Translations under genes and position numbers: made by a program
In this document: in pieces, positions 22,610 to 32,959 of the stretch
Numbering within the stretch: position 1 is the first letter of the stretch
How the letters are laid out: each line of letters starts with the position of its first letter
Assembly: GCA_916048095.2 (NCBI GenBank)
Contig: OU696571.1
Span: 9,899,449 to 9,963,448 of the forward strand
DNA from: Sacculina carcini
Taxonomy: Eukaryota > Arthropoda > Thecostraca > Sacculinidae
Length of the DNA stretch: 64,000 bases
Reading direction: 5' to 3'
The notes under the pieces: model-generated
What the model was told of the DNA's origin: nothing
What the model saw: the letters and a program-made list of their open reading frames with translations, nothing else
Databases searched by the model: none

Positions 22610-22784
22610 TATAGACTCCCCGCATACAAACATCTTCATAGCGGAACTCTTTGCTTTATTTCAGACCCTAAAATACATTCAATCTCAAAAAATTAAACAC
22701 GCGGTCGTTGTCACGGACTCAAAAGCAAGTTTCCAACCAATTTCTACCAGAAACACCAAAAACAAAAATGCATCATCAATAGTC
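22610..22784 (+). pseudogene. LINE C RNase H domain (truncated)
   Basis: NIFIAELFALFQTLKYI followed by HAVVVTDSKASFQ shows the RNase H Glu (AEL) and Asp (TDSKA) motifs expected after RT in I-like LINEs. It is cut short near 22785. Confidence 0.7.
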
Positions 22785-23317
22785 AACTGTCAGGGTAGTT
22801 GAAGAAACAGGTAGGCAAGAGAGCGCTTTAAGGAGTTTATCAGCAAAGAAAGAAGCAAAGTCATCAGCTGTTAAAAGACAGGTAGATAGTTGAGACTTAG
22901 AGCCACGTATACTAGTTATTGTGTTCCATAAAGCTTGAGGAGACCGGGAGAGAGAGGAAAGACGAGTTTTGAAGTAGGACTGTTTGGCAAGAGAAAGGGC
23001 CGATAAGTAAGATGAACGGGAAGAGCAGTAGGAGGACCAGGTGTCAGAACAAGGGAACCGCCTCCAGCGCCGCTCAAAACGACGATGGGTGCGCCTGAGA
23101 GAGGACAGATGAGAAGAAAACCAGGGTGGGGAAGAGGAGGTTTCTTATGGCGAGATATGAGAGGGAACAGAGCATCATTAATCAAGGAAAGAGCATTAGA
23201 AACTAGTGGAAACATCTAAGAGAAAACCATGATCAGAAACAGAAGCGTCAGGAGGTTGAATAGTGATAGTAGGAACTGGTAGATCAGAAGGAAGGACGGG
23301 AGCAGGAAACAGAACAA
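22785..23317 (-). mobile_element. CR1/L2-like LINE D, endonuclease end and linker
   Basis: Minus-strand frames read ASVSDHGF (SDH motif of the endonuclease, about 23230-23250) and then NALSLINDALFPLISRHKKPP, which matches the linker of LINE A (DSLSMINHHILPLRLHHF). No RT palm or 3' tail is present, so the 3' side is truncated. The upstream part of the endonuclease lies beyond an insertion, at 24071-24240. Confidence 0.7.
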
Positions 23318-23551
23318 TTCATTCATTCATTTATTTGGATAGCGCTCATCCAGGAACACAAGCGCGGCAAACTACAACGAAGATGGGAAATAAAAACATT
23401 AAACATGAAAGCACCGCACACACACACACAAAATAACATGCGGACAACTATAAAAGCCAACTACGGTAGGAAGATACAATGAATAATAATAATAATAAAC
23501 AAATACATTTCCTTTAACGCATATAAAAACACATGCGCGCAAAATAACAAT
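23318..23551 (-). mobile_element. LINE 3'-end fragment with ATTC/TGAA tail
   Basis: On the minus strand the fragment ends in GAGCGCTATCCAAATAAATGAATGAATGAA, the family's GCGCTAT-type terminus plus a TGAA repeat tail. ACAATT occurs on both sides (about 23311-23317 and 23545-23552), a likely short target duplication. It also contains a CA microsatellite and ATA repeats. It interrupts the endonuclease of LINE D. Confidence 0.55.
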
Positions 23552-23925
23552 TGAATAGCAAGAAGTTTGCGCCGAAAGCTCGTGCGTGTTTGTCAGTGAA
23601 GGTGTTTTAGTGGGCCATGCTGCGTTGTGATTGTGTTGAGTTGTGAAATCTTGCTTTGTTCCTAGAATTTAAGTATACGCGCTGGTGGTATATACGCTGA
23701 CATTGATATATTGGCTGAAAGAGTTCCTCATAAAGTAAGTACGCACGGTACATAAATGCATTGTAATTGTAGTACATACCGTAGCACATAATTGTATAGT
23801 ACATAGTAAGTAGTACATATCTATGTTTTACGAATAATGCTAATTTTTTCATTTGAAATACAGTACAATGTACTGATAACAATTAAGTTTGATATTAAAT
23901 GTAAAATCAATAACATACATTGTGG
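23552..23925. other. unassigned sequence before the 21-bp array
   Basis: No coding frame or terminal repeat was recognised. It lies inside the interruption of LINE D and could be the body of the partial foldback element whose array follows. Confidence 0.35.
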
Positions 23926-24085
23926 TTCTAGCTGGGACAATTTTGATTTCAGTTGGGACGATTTTGATTTCAGTTGGGACAATTTTGATTTCAGATCGGA
24001 CAACTTTGATTTCAGTCGGAACAACTTTGATTTCAGTTGGGACAACTTTAAATTCAGTTGGGACAAATGAAATTGTAAAAGGTAT
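23926..24085 (-). repeat. about 21-bp tandem array, foldback-like end
   Basis: Seven imperfect copies of a unit near TTTTGATTTCAGTTGGGAC. The array ends (minus strand) in TACTATACCTTTTACAATTT, which resembles the TACTATTTGCATTTTG terminus of the foldback element at 13757. Unit length and core (TTTTGATTTCAG) are also shared. A matching inverted arm was not found, so this looks like one end of a truncated relative. Confidence 0.6.
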
Positions 24086-24240
24086 AGTAAAGATCTAGTG
24101 TGACCAGAAATATGAGTGGCGGAAGAAACAGGAGAAACAAAACCATAGGAATCAATAAATGACAGAAAGTTCTGAGAATAGGAGGAGAATTGAGGAGTGT
24201 CAACCCACTATCTTTTCATAGGTAAGCATTCACAGGTAAG
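24071..24240 (-). pseudogene. LINE D endonuclease, upstream piece
   Basis: In a minus-strand frame, SFIDSYGFVSPVSSATHISG matches SFGLFSPVSSPNISGHSLD of LINE F near 33195-33270, the segment just before the SDH motif. It therefore belongs with 22785-23317, the two being separated by about 0.75 kb of inserted DNA. Confidence 0.55.
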
Positions 24241-24898
24241 CGCAAATCTGCTCACCCAACCACGTGCCAAACGCAACAGCCAAAAAGTACACAAACCGTC
24301 CGTAAAACACCTCAGACTCGATAAAAAACCGGTTAAAACCAAAAGCGCGCTAAACCACACTCAAAGCCCCAGGTGAAAGGCTCAACATCTAAATATTTAA
24401 TATTGTTTCAAAGTTTCAAAGCATGTTGTTGTTTCAAAGCACGAACTGAATGCCTGCTCTGCGTCACGAATGAGAATATTTTCATCGCTCAAATATGATT
24501 TCGCTGGCTTCAAATCATTGAAAAAATACTATATACATTGTATATAATGTAGTTTAAAAACTGATAAAATCACCGATACATTTTTCAGATTGTTGTCTGT
24601 CTTAACGAGATGCTTGTGTCAGATGACTAGCAGAACCCGTGGCGTTGGTTTGTGTGATTGCGCATTTATAGTTTTGAGGTTGTATCAGTGTTTTTCTCAT
24701 AGAACTTGAATTCCATGGAATAATGGTTCTGACAAATTGTTAAGGAGGATTTCTCTTGACCCTTCTACTTCATATTTTTCCTTCCACTTTATCAGTTTTA
24801 TGATCTATCTTATGTTCCTTTTATGTAGTTGTTTGTTTGATTCTGCGTTTGCGTCATGTATATAGTTGCTCTTGTCCGGGAAGCATGTGACTATATTC
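24241..24898. other. unassigned flank of the copia element
   Basis: AT-rich sequence with no long frame. It is the pre-insertion flank of the copia element. Confidence 0.4.
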
Positions 24899-24949
24899 TG
24901 CGTTGTTGACATTTGTATTCTAGGTAATCAACGAGAAATCCACCATCAA

Positions 24950-26472
24950 TTCAATTCAATTCAATGTATTTGTTATAGCGCCTGTCATACACGGGCGCGC
25001 AGCAGCTAAACAGTATGTACAAGCGGACAAAGCTAAACAGTTATTACAGAAACAATGAAAAGAACACATGAATGAATAAATATAACACGATTCAAATAAC
25101 ACAATGAACACATTTACACAATGAGAAGAACACATTGAAGAGTGATTGAAGAACACAATAACAGAGTACAATGAACATAATTAGACTAAAACATAGATAA
25201 ACACAAACATACATGCATTCCCGCTCACACACATATCAGAGAGAGGCAAAAGGAGTCAAGGAATGAGTCACGGGATCAAAGGAAATTTCGACAAGATGTT
25301 TACGTAGAGAAGAGGTAAAAGATCGATACGTGAGCGAGGAGGTGATATGAGAAGGGAGCGAGTTATATAATCGAGGACCGTAGAACGAGAACGATTTAGA
25401 AGACCAGGCAGATTCATTGAGGGCGCGAGGACAGCATAGAGGAGCAGAATGACGGGAAGTGGGATAAGAAGAGGGAGAGAGCAGATCAGAAAGATATAAA
25501 GGTTGATTAGGAGCATGTAAGAGTTTGAATATTATGCAGCAGATTTTGAAGTGAATGCGCGATTTAATAGGAAGCCAACGGAATTGAAACAGAAAAGGAG
25601 AAGTATGGCGACAGAAGATAGGATGCAAAACAAAACGACAGGACTGATTCATTACGCGCTGAAGAATTTTTAAAGAATAATTAGAACAGCTGAAGTGGAG
25701 TGAGTTGCAGTAGTCGAGCCTGGAGAAGATAAGAGAATGAATAAGCTTGATTGCAGAGGGCTGATCGAGACAGGGACGGATGGGATAAAGCGAGCGAAGA
25801 ATCAAGCGACAAGTGCGAGCTGTAGAAAGGATATTGGTTGAGAAGGAAAGGGAAGAGTCAAAAATAACACCGAGATTTTTAACAGTCACTGAAAGAGACA
25901 AGGGGAGGAAAGGAGGAGCAATACGAGGAGGATGAAGAGCGATAAATTCAGATTTAGAAGTGTTCAAGAGGAGGCGACGTGAGGAGGTCCAGGTCGAGAT
26001 AGCAGAAAGTACGTCAGACAAGGTATTAGGATGCGAGAGAGAGCAAGGGAGATAGAATTGGATATCGTCTGCATAAATATGGAAAGGAATGGAGTAGCGC
26101 CTAAGGATGGGACAAAGAGAGGACATGTAGACATTGAAAAGGAGAGGACCAAGAATAGAGCCTTGAGGAACACCAGACTTAAGAGGGAGCACAGTGGAAA
26201 CGGAGGAATTGAACTTAACAGAAAAAGTGCGACCATGCAAGTAAGAACGAAGTAGTGAGAGAGCGGAATGCGAGACACCGAGATGGAGGAGGTCATCGAT
26301 GAGAATAGAATGATCAACCAAGTCAAAGGCAGAGCTCATATCAAGTAGAACTAGAAGAACAGAATGACGATAAGAGAAGGAGGAAAGAATACCTTGGGAG
26401 ACAGAAATGAGAACGGATTCAGTAGAATGACCAGGGCGGAAACCGGATTGGTGAGAGTCAAGAGCATTGCAT
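24950..26472 (-). mobile_element. 5'-truncated CR1/L2-like LINE in the copia LTR
   Basis: CCATCAA flanks both sides (24943-24949 and 26473-26479). On the minus strand the 3' end is GGCGCTATAACAAATACA followed by a TTGAA repeat tail. It is truncated within reverse transcriptase and lacks ORF1 and the endonuclease. It must be younger than the copia insertion. Confidence 0.88.
25236..26339 (-). CDS. LINE reverse transcriptase fragment (palm to C-terminus), open
   Basis: An uninterrupted frame of 367 codons, from MSSAFDLVDHSIL (palm) through SGVPQGSILGPLLFNVYMSSL and FHIYADDIQFYL (YADD intact) to the thumb and the conserved tail WSSKSFSFYGPRLYNSLP. It is the best-preserved RT copy of this family in the window and serves as a reference for the broken copies near 7, 32, 35 and 38.7 kb. 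The first Met is internal to the original protein. It is not an independent gene. Confidence 0.85.
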   Translation of the reverse strand: MSSAFDLVDHSILIDDLLHLGVSHSALSLLRSYLHGRTFSVKFNSSVSTVLPLKSGVPQGSILGPLLFNVYMSSLCPILRRYSIPFHIYADDIQFYLPCSLSHPNTLSDVLSAISTWTSSRRLLLNTSKSEFIALHPPRIAPPFLPLSLSVTVKNLGVIFDSSLSFSTNILSTARTCRLILRSLYPIRPCLDQPSAIKLIHSLIFSRLDYCNSLHFSCSNYSLKILQRVMNQSCRFVLHPIFCRHTSPFLFQFRWLPIKSRIHFKICCIIFKLLHAPNQPLYLSDLLSPSSYPTSRHSAPLCCPRALNESAWSSKSFSFYGPRLYNSLPSHITSSLTYRSFTSSLRKHLVEISFDPVTHSLTPFASL

Positions 26473-26739
26473 CCATCAAAACAATACCATATATTCTCTC
26501 ACGCAAGATACACCCAACAACACAAGATGCGCCGAACACAATACATACATTATACATATAATTCACGGTGGATTTCGCCTAATGTTTTCACACAACACTC
26601 CCACTAAAACATGTTACGAAATCCACACGCACAAACGAGAACCTGTAACGCAATGAACAACAGCCGAACCAAGAAACACGAAAGAACACTTTGATACACA
26701 ACATTCCAATCAGGCTGCTCCATGTTTACCAGTGATGTA

Positions 26740-29738
26740 TCAATTATTCATCATCTGGCTGCGTGCCTCTTCTAGTTTCATCCTGTTAACACATTTGGTA
26801 AACACATCCGCCAAATTATTACCTGATGGAACATATTGAACATTGACCAAGCCATTCTCTATTTCGGACCTGATGAAGTGGTACTTAATGTGGATGTGTA
26901 TTGACCTTTTATGAAGTACACGATTATTTGCTAAAGCTATGGCTCCCTGGTTATCGCAAAACAACGTGGTAGACTTTCCAAAATTACCGCCCATTACGAC
27001 AGATAGTTGTTTCAAAAACTTGGCCTCCTTTATAGCCTCGGTCATGGCCATATATTCGGCTTCACACGATGATAAAGCTACTGTGGGCTGTTTGCGCGAC
27101 TTCCACGATATGGGGGAACTGTGTGGAGTCATTCGGAAACAGTAGCCCGATATACTTCTACGATCTGATGAGCTACCCCAATCTGCATCACAAAATCCAA
27201 CAAGCTCAATACTCGAAGATCGGCGATACACGAGATGCCTTTTTATAGTGCCGCTCAGGTAGCGCAGAACTTGTTTAGCTATATGCATGTGTATGATAGT
27301 CGGCTTGTTCATATATTGCGATAGTCTGGTAATAATGTAACTTAGATCAGGTCGTGTTCCGGTCATCAGGTACAACAGACTACCCACTATTTCTCTATAT
27401 AGTTTGACATCAGTGGGTTCAGCATCGCTGTCACATTCACTTAACAAACCAGCATCGCAAGGCGTTGATCTAGGTCTACAATCCTGCATTCCAAACCTGG
27501 TCAATACCTGTTTTGCAAAATCTGTTTGATCTATGCTCATCATATCCTTTGTGCGATTGAACCTCATTCCAAGAAAGGATGAAATTTCACCTAAATCTTT
27601 CATTTTGAAGCGATTGCATAGTTGCTCGCGAATTTTGAGCACACTCGATGCAGAAGATGATGCAATAATCATGTCATCTACCCATACAACAATCAAACAG
27701 GACCCTTCTTGACCAGTTCGACTGTACACACATGCATCAGTTTCCGACCTTTGAAAACCAATTTGTGTCAAGAAAGAATGTAAGACATTATTCCAATTTC
27801 GGCCACTCTGCTTGAGGCCGTGGATGGAACGCTTAAGTTTGTAAACCAACTTCTCTCCATTATTTCCGCTAACCTCGAATCCTTTCGGCTGGTCTACATA
27901 TACCTCGTAATCTATTGGCGCGTTTAAATATGCAGTGCAAACATCCATCTGGTGGACGGTCCAATTTTCTTGTACTGCCATCTGCATCATCATTCTGATG
28001 GAAGTGATCCTGGCAGTAGGTGCGTACGTTTCTTCATAATCAATTCCTTGTTTTTGTGAGAAACCTTTCGCTACATACCTGGCTTTATATTTGTTATTGT
28101 TTCCTTGTTTCAGTGTAAATACCCATCGTCCTCCCACTGAATGTTTATCTTCGGGTAAATACACAAGGCTATACGTATCATTTTCCTTGAAAGCGTTCAT
28201 CTCCTTTTGCATGGCATTCTCCCAGTCACGTGCATTATCTGATGACATCGCTTCTTCATATGTACGAGGTGCATTCAGTTGATAGCAGAAGTGAACCAAC
28301 GCGTTCACTCCTTCTGAATCGGAATCAGTTTCACAAATGTAGTCATCTAGGTACTTTGGTTTGCACGTAGTTCGCTTAGGATACCGTTGGCGACTTTCCC
28401 TTAAGTCCCCTGTTGATTCATTTGTGTTCTCTCCCCCTGGACCACCGCTCATAGTATCACGTACTCTTTCATCCACTTCTACCAGACTTCTTTCTTTAGC
28501 GGACACTGTCTCTGCTCCCACTGAATCTAGAGCTACACTCGGTGCAGGTGCATCACAAACATCCTCACCTACGTCTGGTTGTACATATTCTCTGCAATCC
28601 TCATTTGCGAGTGTATCATTCTCATTGAATTTTACCAATCGCACCTTTCTCACATTTCCATGTGTTTGGAAATAAACAAAATATGCGGGACTACTCCGGT
28701 CATATCCAATAAACACACCCCTTTTGCTCCGGGCATCTAGTTTACTTTTGTCATGAACATAAGCATGACACGATACTCCAAACGGTCTCATATTACTTAC
28801 GTCAGGTTTGTTTCCTGTGAATGCTTCGTATGGTGTTCTCTTCAACCTGTTTACGTAGCATCTATTATGAATATGAGCCGATGTCACCACGGCATACACC
28901 CACAATTCCTTCGGTAACTTAGCCTCAATAAGCAAACACCTGGCCATTTCGAAAAGTGTTCGCCATGACCTTTCCGCGGTTCCATTTTGGTGAGGTGAAT
29001 GCGGGGCAGACATTTCATGTTTAATACTATGTCTGATCAGGATTTTCTTGAAATCATGAACAGTATACTCAGTTCCTTGATCTGTTCTCAGTCTCTTTAC
29101 GCAGCCATACATGTTGACATCCGCCAAGAACCTTTCAAAAGCCTGTGTGGCATCACATTTGCGTCTCAGAAAATACACATACGTCATACCTGAATAATCA
29201 TCTACAAAGTTAATTGCATACCTGTGACCTTCTTTCGATACAGGATCAATAGCGCCGGTTAAATCGCTATGCACGAGTTCAAGAATGTTACTCGCACGAG
29301 CATCTGGTTTCTTGTTACGATATTGAGTCATTTTACCCTCAGTACAAACATCACAATCGAAACAATTTCTGTTAGTGATTGTCATTCCATTCACTACCTT
29401 TTCCAATTTAAATATATCATTCACATTACAATGACCAAAAGTACTATGCCACGATTTTAGTGATCGCCGGGCATCATTATCATGTACAACACTATACAGA
29501 TAATAAAGATTACACTTTTTCTTAATATGAAACTTTGTTCCATCAGATGTGATCAAATATCTGTGATTACCAATAAAAGACACTTCACTTCCCTTTTCTG
29601 CAGCAGCCTGTACAGAAAGAATGTTCTGAGAAAATGATGGCACAAGTAGAGCATTTTCTAGCAAAACATTTCTAGATTCACCGCCTGAATCGTACAGTGA
29701 AACACAAGCTGTTCCCTTTTGCTCGACAACACCCTTAA
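26740..29738 (-). CDS. copia pol: protease end, integrase, RT, RNase H
   Basis: Open frame on the minus strand ending at 26740 (its apparent start lies in the MITE). Domains in order: a pre-integrase zinc segment (SWHSTFGHCNVNDIF ... CDVC); integrase with HSDLTGAI, RTDQGTEY and NGTAERSWR (D, D, E); RT with RWVFTLKQ, QMDVCTAYLNAP and VVWVDDMIIAS (DD intact); RNase H with GFCDADWGSS and SSCEAEYMA. Length and order match copia polyproteins. No stop or frameshift is visible across about 1,000 codons, so the element was coding-competent until the MITE arrived. The enzymes would process, copy and integrate the element. Confidence 0.92.
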
Positions 29739-29975
29739 CTCTTTCCCGACAATTGGGTGGCTGGCCACCCATAGGACTTGATGCAGTTTTTTGTCAACTA
29801 CACACGGAGCAATGGTGACAGAATTTCTTGAGCGATGGTGACAGAATATCTAGATCCCCAGCAATGGAAAAAACTTAATCTAGATATTCTGTCACCATCG
29901 CTCCGTGTGTAGTTGACAAAAAACTGCATCAAGTCCTATGGGTGGCCAGCCACCCAATTGTCGGGAAAGAGTTAA
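29735..29975. repeat. TTAA duplication bounding the MITE
   Basis: TTAA at 29735-29738 and 29972-29975. Copia coding sequence reads DGSRV up to one copy and continues after the other, so the pre-insertion site was a single TTAA inside the protease-integrase region. Confidence 0.85.
29739..29971. mobile_element. 233-bp palindromic TTAA MITE inside copia
   Basis: The ends CTCTTTCCCGACAATTGGGT are perfectly inverted and pairing continues for roughly 100 bp per arm. The left arm has a short internal duplication around GATGGTGACAGAAT, so the whole element is close to a hairpin. The TTAA target duplication points to piggyBac-type mobilisation. It adds 237 nt with the duplication, a multiple of three, but carries stop codons, so the copia polyprotein is interrupted. 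Confidence 0.88.
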
Positions 29976-30909
29976 CTCGACTACCATCCGCCAACTCAAT
30001 ACAATGACGAGAACCATGAATCGTGTCATCAGAAGACACAAAATTATCACGATCTCTCACAATATGCGCTGTAGCTCCGCAATCAACAAGCAAACTATTA
30101 ACCACTTCCACATGACCAAAACCACCTCTTTCAACATTCACATCATCAATATCTACGTTCATAACATTACTACTGACCTTGAATACAAAATCGTCGTTCT
30201 CGTTGCTCACAGCTTTCACATGAATCTTCCTCCTGCAGAATTTGGTATCATGAGTGTGACTGTTACACACTTCAAACCATCTGCGCGGTTTCTGAGTGCA
30301 GTTTCGCAGTATATGCCCCTTTTTACCACAACCATAACATGTCACTAGAGGCCGCCGATCAGCAACAGTCGCTCCCTCGCTGATTGCCATAGTTTTTGTT
30401 TTCAGAATAGTGTCGCCCTCCAATTCCTTGATCTGGACATTTTCTTCAAAGCTTCGCAATGCCACTTTGAAATCGGAGAAAGTCGTCGGTTTTTCCTTCT
30501 GCGTTATCACTGCTGTGAACGTTTGATAGTCAGGAGGTAGACCCTTGAGAACCATCGCCGTCAAAAGATTATCACTCACCAATTCACCCGCATTTTTCAG
30601 ACCAGTTGCAGCATTTTCCGCTCGGATGACGTAATCTGTCATGTCCTCATTTGCTGATTTCTTCAAAGATGTAAGTTCCGTGTACAATAATAATATTCTT
30701 GGTGTTCTGCACGACCGGTAGTGTTCTCTCAAAATCTTTAGAGCTTTTCCACCATCATCCTTGGCTTCTCTCATTATCAATGAGAGGCTTTTGTCGTCAA
30801 GATACTGTATGAGCTCCGCAAAAACTAATGCATTTTCATCAGTAGAGATTGTCCTTCCTTCTACTGGCACAACTACATGGTGGAGTTTCTGAATCCTGAG
30901 ATATCCCAA
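29972..30909 (-). CDS. copia gag and protease
   Basis: Minus-strand frame starting at the Met at 30909. It has a gag region (SLSLIMREAKDDGGKALKIL ... TELTSLKK), a CCHC knuckle CYGCGKKGHILRNC (about 30300-30345), a second Cys/His stretch CNSHTHDTKFC, and the protease motif LLVDCGATAHIV (about 30070-30110, DCGA in place of the usual D-S/T-G-A). It ends at the MITE. Gag coats the RNA and the protease would cleave the polyprotein. The usual N-terminal gag segment is short or partly missing before this Met. Confidence 0.88.
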
Positions 30910-30928
30910 AAACTATCAAACAGAAGCC

Positions 30929-30944
30929 GTCTGGGCCCATAACC
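30929..30944 (-). promoter_or_regulatory. copia primer-binding site (initiator tRNA-Met type)
   Basis: Immediately inside the 5' LTR. On the element strand it reads GGTTATGGGCCCAGAC. This is complementary to the anticodon-arm sequence of animal initiator tRNA-Met, the half-tRNA primer described for Drosophila copia. Confidence 0.8.
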
Positions 30945-31115
30945 TGTTGACATCTTTATTCTAGGTAATCAACGAGAAATCCACCATCAAAACAATACCA
31001 TATATTCTCTCACGCAAGATACACCCAACAACACAAGATGCGCCGAACACAATACATACATTATACATATAGTTGCCAATTCACGGTGGATTTCGCCAAA
31101 TGTTTTCACACAACA
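30945..31115 (-). repeat. copia 5' LTR
   Basis: A 171-bp LTR (TGTTG...CAACA in either reading) matching the split 3' LTR. It would hold the element's promoter and polyadenylation signals. Confidence 0.88.
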
Positions 31116-31399
31116 TGCGTGCATGCATTTTGTTCCTTTGTTTTTAATGTCTTTACGCTGCGCTCTTCTACGTCCTTGTTTGTGTCCTGCTGCTGTTTTG
31201 CTCCTCTGTTTCTCCTTGATTATATCCGCGTTTTATTTTGTTGTTTTGTGATCGAGCTCTTATCGTATTATCCCATGCCCGCATTACCAGTATATATTTC
31301 ATGTTTCTCCTGCATAAGTACTCGTCTGCGCGCCTATGATGATGGGTGCTATACCAAATACACACACTGTCTGATGTCACGTTGAAACCTGGCTCTGAC

Positions 31400-32945
31400 T
31401 CGGACGTTCCTTCTTTCTCCTCTAACATTCCCCTGGGCTACTCTTTACATACATCTAGGTCCGATTCCAAGTATGAGTTGTGTTTCTCCAAATCTACCTC
31501 TGTTCTTCTAGTACTACTTGATATGAGCTCTGCCTTTGAGTTGGTTGATCACTATTCTCATCGATGACCTCCTCCATCTCGGTGTCTCGCATTGAGCTCT
31601 CTCACTACTTCGCTCTTACTTGCATGGTCGCACTTTTTCTGTTCACTTGAATTCCTCCGTTTAAACTGCTCCCTCTTAAGTCCGGTGTTCCTCAATGTTA
31701 TATTCTTGGTCATCTCCTTTCCAATATCTACATGTCTTTTTGTCTCATACTTAGGCGCTTCTCCATTCATTTCCATATCTATGCAGACGATATCCAATTA
31801 TATCTCCCTTGTCGTTTCTCGCATCATGATATCTTGTCTGACGTACTTTCTGACATCTCAACTCCTCACGTCGCCTCCCCTTGAACACTTCTAAATCTGA
31901 ATTCATCGCTCTTCATCCTCCTCGTATTGCTCCTTATTTTCTCCGCTTGTCTCTGTCAGTGACTGTTAAAAATCTTGGGGTAATATTTGACTCCTCCCTT
32001 TCCTTGTCAATCAATATCCTTTCTACTGATCGCACTTGTCGCTTGATTATTCGCTCGCTTTATCCCATCCGTCCCTGTCTTGATCATCCCTCTGCAATCT
32101 AGCTTGTGCATTCTCTTATCTTCTCCAGACTCGACTGCGGCAGCTCACTCCACTTCAGCTGTCCTAATTCTTCTTTAAAAATTCAGCGCGTAGTAAATCA
32201 GTCCTGTCGTTTTGTTTTGCATCCTATCTTCTGTCGCCATACTTCTCCTTTTCTGTTTCAATTCTGTTGGATTCCTATTAAATCACGCATTCATTTCAAA
32301 ATATGCTGCATAATCTTCAAAATCTAAAATGCTCCTAATCAACTTTTATGTCTTTCTGATCTGCTGTCTTCCTCTTCTAATCACACTTCCCGTCATTATG
32401 CTCCTCTGTCCTGTCCTCGCGCCCTTAATGAATCTGCCTGGTCTTCTAAGTCGTTCTCTTTCTACGCTCCTCGATTATATAACTCGCTCCCTTCTCATAT
32501 CACCTCCTCGCTCACGTATCACTCTTTTACCTTTTCTCTACGTAAACATCTTTTCGAAATTTCCATTGATCTCGTGAATCATTCCTTGGTACATTTTGCC
32601 TCTCTCTGATGTGTGTGTGGTTGCGAATGCATGCATATTTATGTTATCTTCGTTCGAGTATAATTATGTGTATTGTATTGTGTTACTCATATTACATTTC
32701 ACTCCCTCATCATTGTGTTCATCAATCATCAATCACTCTTCAATGGGCTCATCGCATTGTGTTAAGATGTGCATCTGTGCTCATGGTATTACTTAAACTG
32801 TGTAATATTTACTCATTCATGTGTTCTTCATTATTTTTATTATTGTTTCTGTAAATAACTGTTTGTGCTTTTTCCGCTTGATATACAGTGTAGTTGCTGC
32901 GCGCCCGTATATGACAGGCGCTATAACAAATACATTGAGCTGAAC
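31400..32945 (+). pseudogene. CR1/L2-like LINE E, reverse transcriptase to 3' end
   Basis: Close relative of the 25 kb copy on the opposite strand: LLDMSSAFELVDH (about 31515-31550), FHIYADDIQLYL near 31770-31805, SVTVKNLGVIFDSSLS near 31950-32000, and thumb sequence to about 32590. It then has a 3' untranslated region ending GGCGCTATAACAAATACATTGA at about 32920-32942. It has several frameshifts, lacks the endonuclease and ends with almost no repeat tail. Confidence 0.82.
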
Positions 32946-32959
32946 GCTCAGTCTTTCTT

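Larger units (their letters stand above)
17604..22784 (+). mobile_element. I-like LINE C (ORF1, endonuclease, RT, RNase H)
   Basis: A long non-LTR element with the I-group domain order: ORF1 with three CCHC knuckles (about 17638-18332), an apurinic-type endonuclease (18784-19495), reverse transcriptase (20312-22595) and RNase H (about 22610-22780). It is interrupted at 19496-20299 by a fragment of another LINE. The 3' end is cut off at about 22785 by a minus-strand LINE fragment. Frameshifts and stops occur throughout. RNase H after RT separates it from the CR1/L2-like family that dominates the rest of the window. Confidence 0.85.
24904..26597 (-). repeat. copia 3' LTR, split by a LINE
   Basis: LTR sequence at 24904-24949 and 26473-26597 matches the 5' LTR apart from small differences, such as a short deletion of TTGCC-like sequence near 26560. 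The gap is filled by LINE copy 24950-26472. Confidence 0.85.
24904..31115 (-). mobile_element. Ty1/copia retrotransposon, complete with LTRs, two nested insertions
   Basis: Flanked by a perfect 5-bp duplication TGCGT (24899-24903 and 31116-31120). The 5' LTR is at 30945-31115 and the 3' LTR at 24904-26597; the latter is lengthened by an inserted LINE. LTRs start TGTTG and end CAACA. Just inside the 5' LTR, GGTTATGGGCCCAGA matches the anticodon-arm region of initiator tRNA-Met, the primer type used by copia elements. A purine-rich stretch (AGTGGGAG) precedes the 3' LTR. Gag, protease, integrase, RT and RNase H are all present. The only coding interruption seen is a 233-bp MITE. Confidence 0.92.

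Noticed and set aside
23837..24070. Coding gene with DNFDFSW repeats
   Set aside because: The peptide repeat is simply translation of a 21-bp tandem array. The other strand is equally open.
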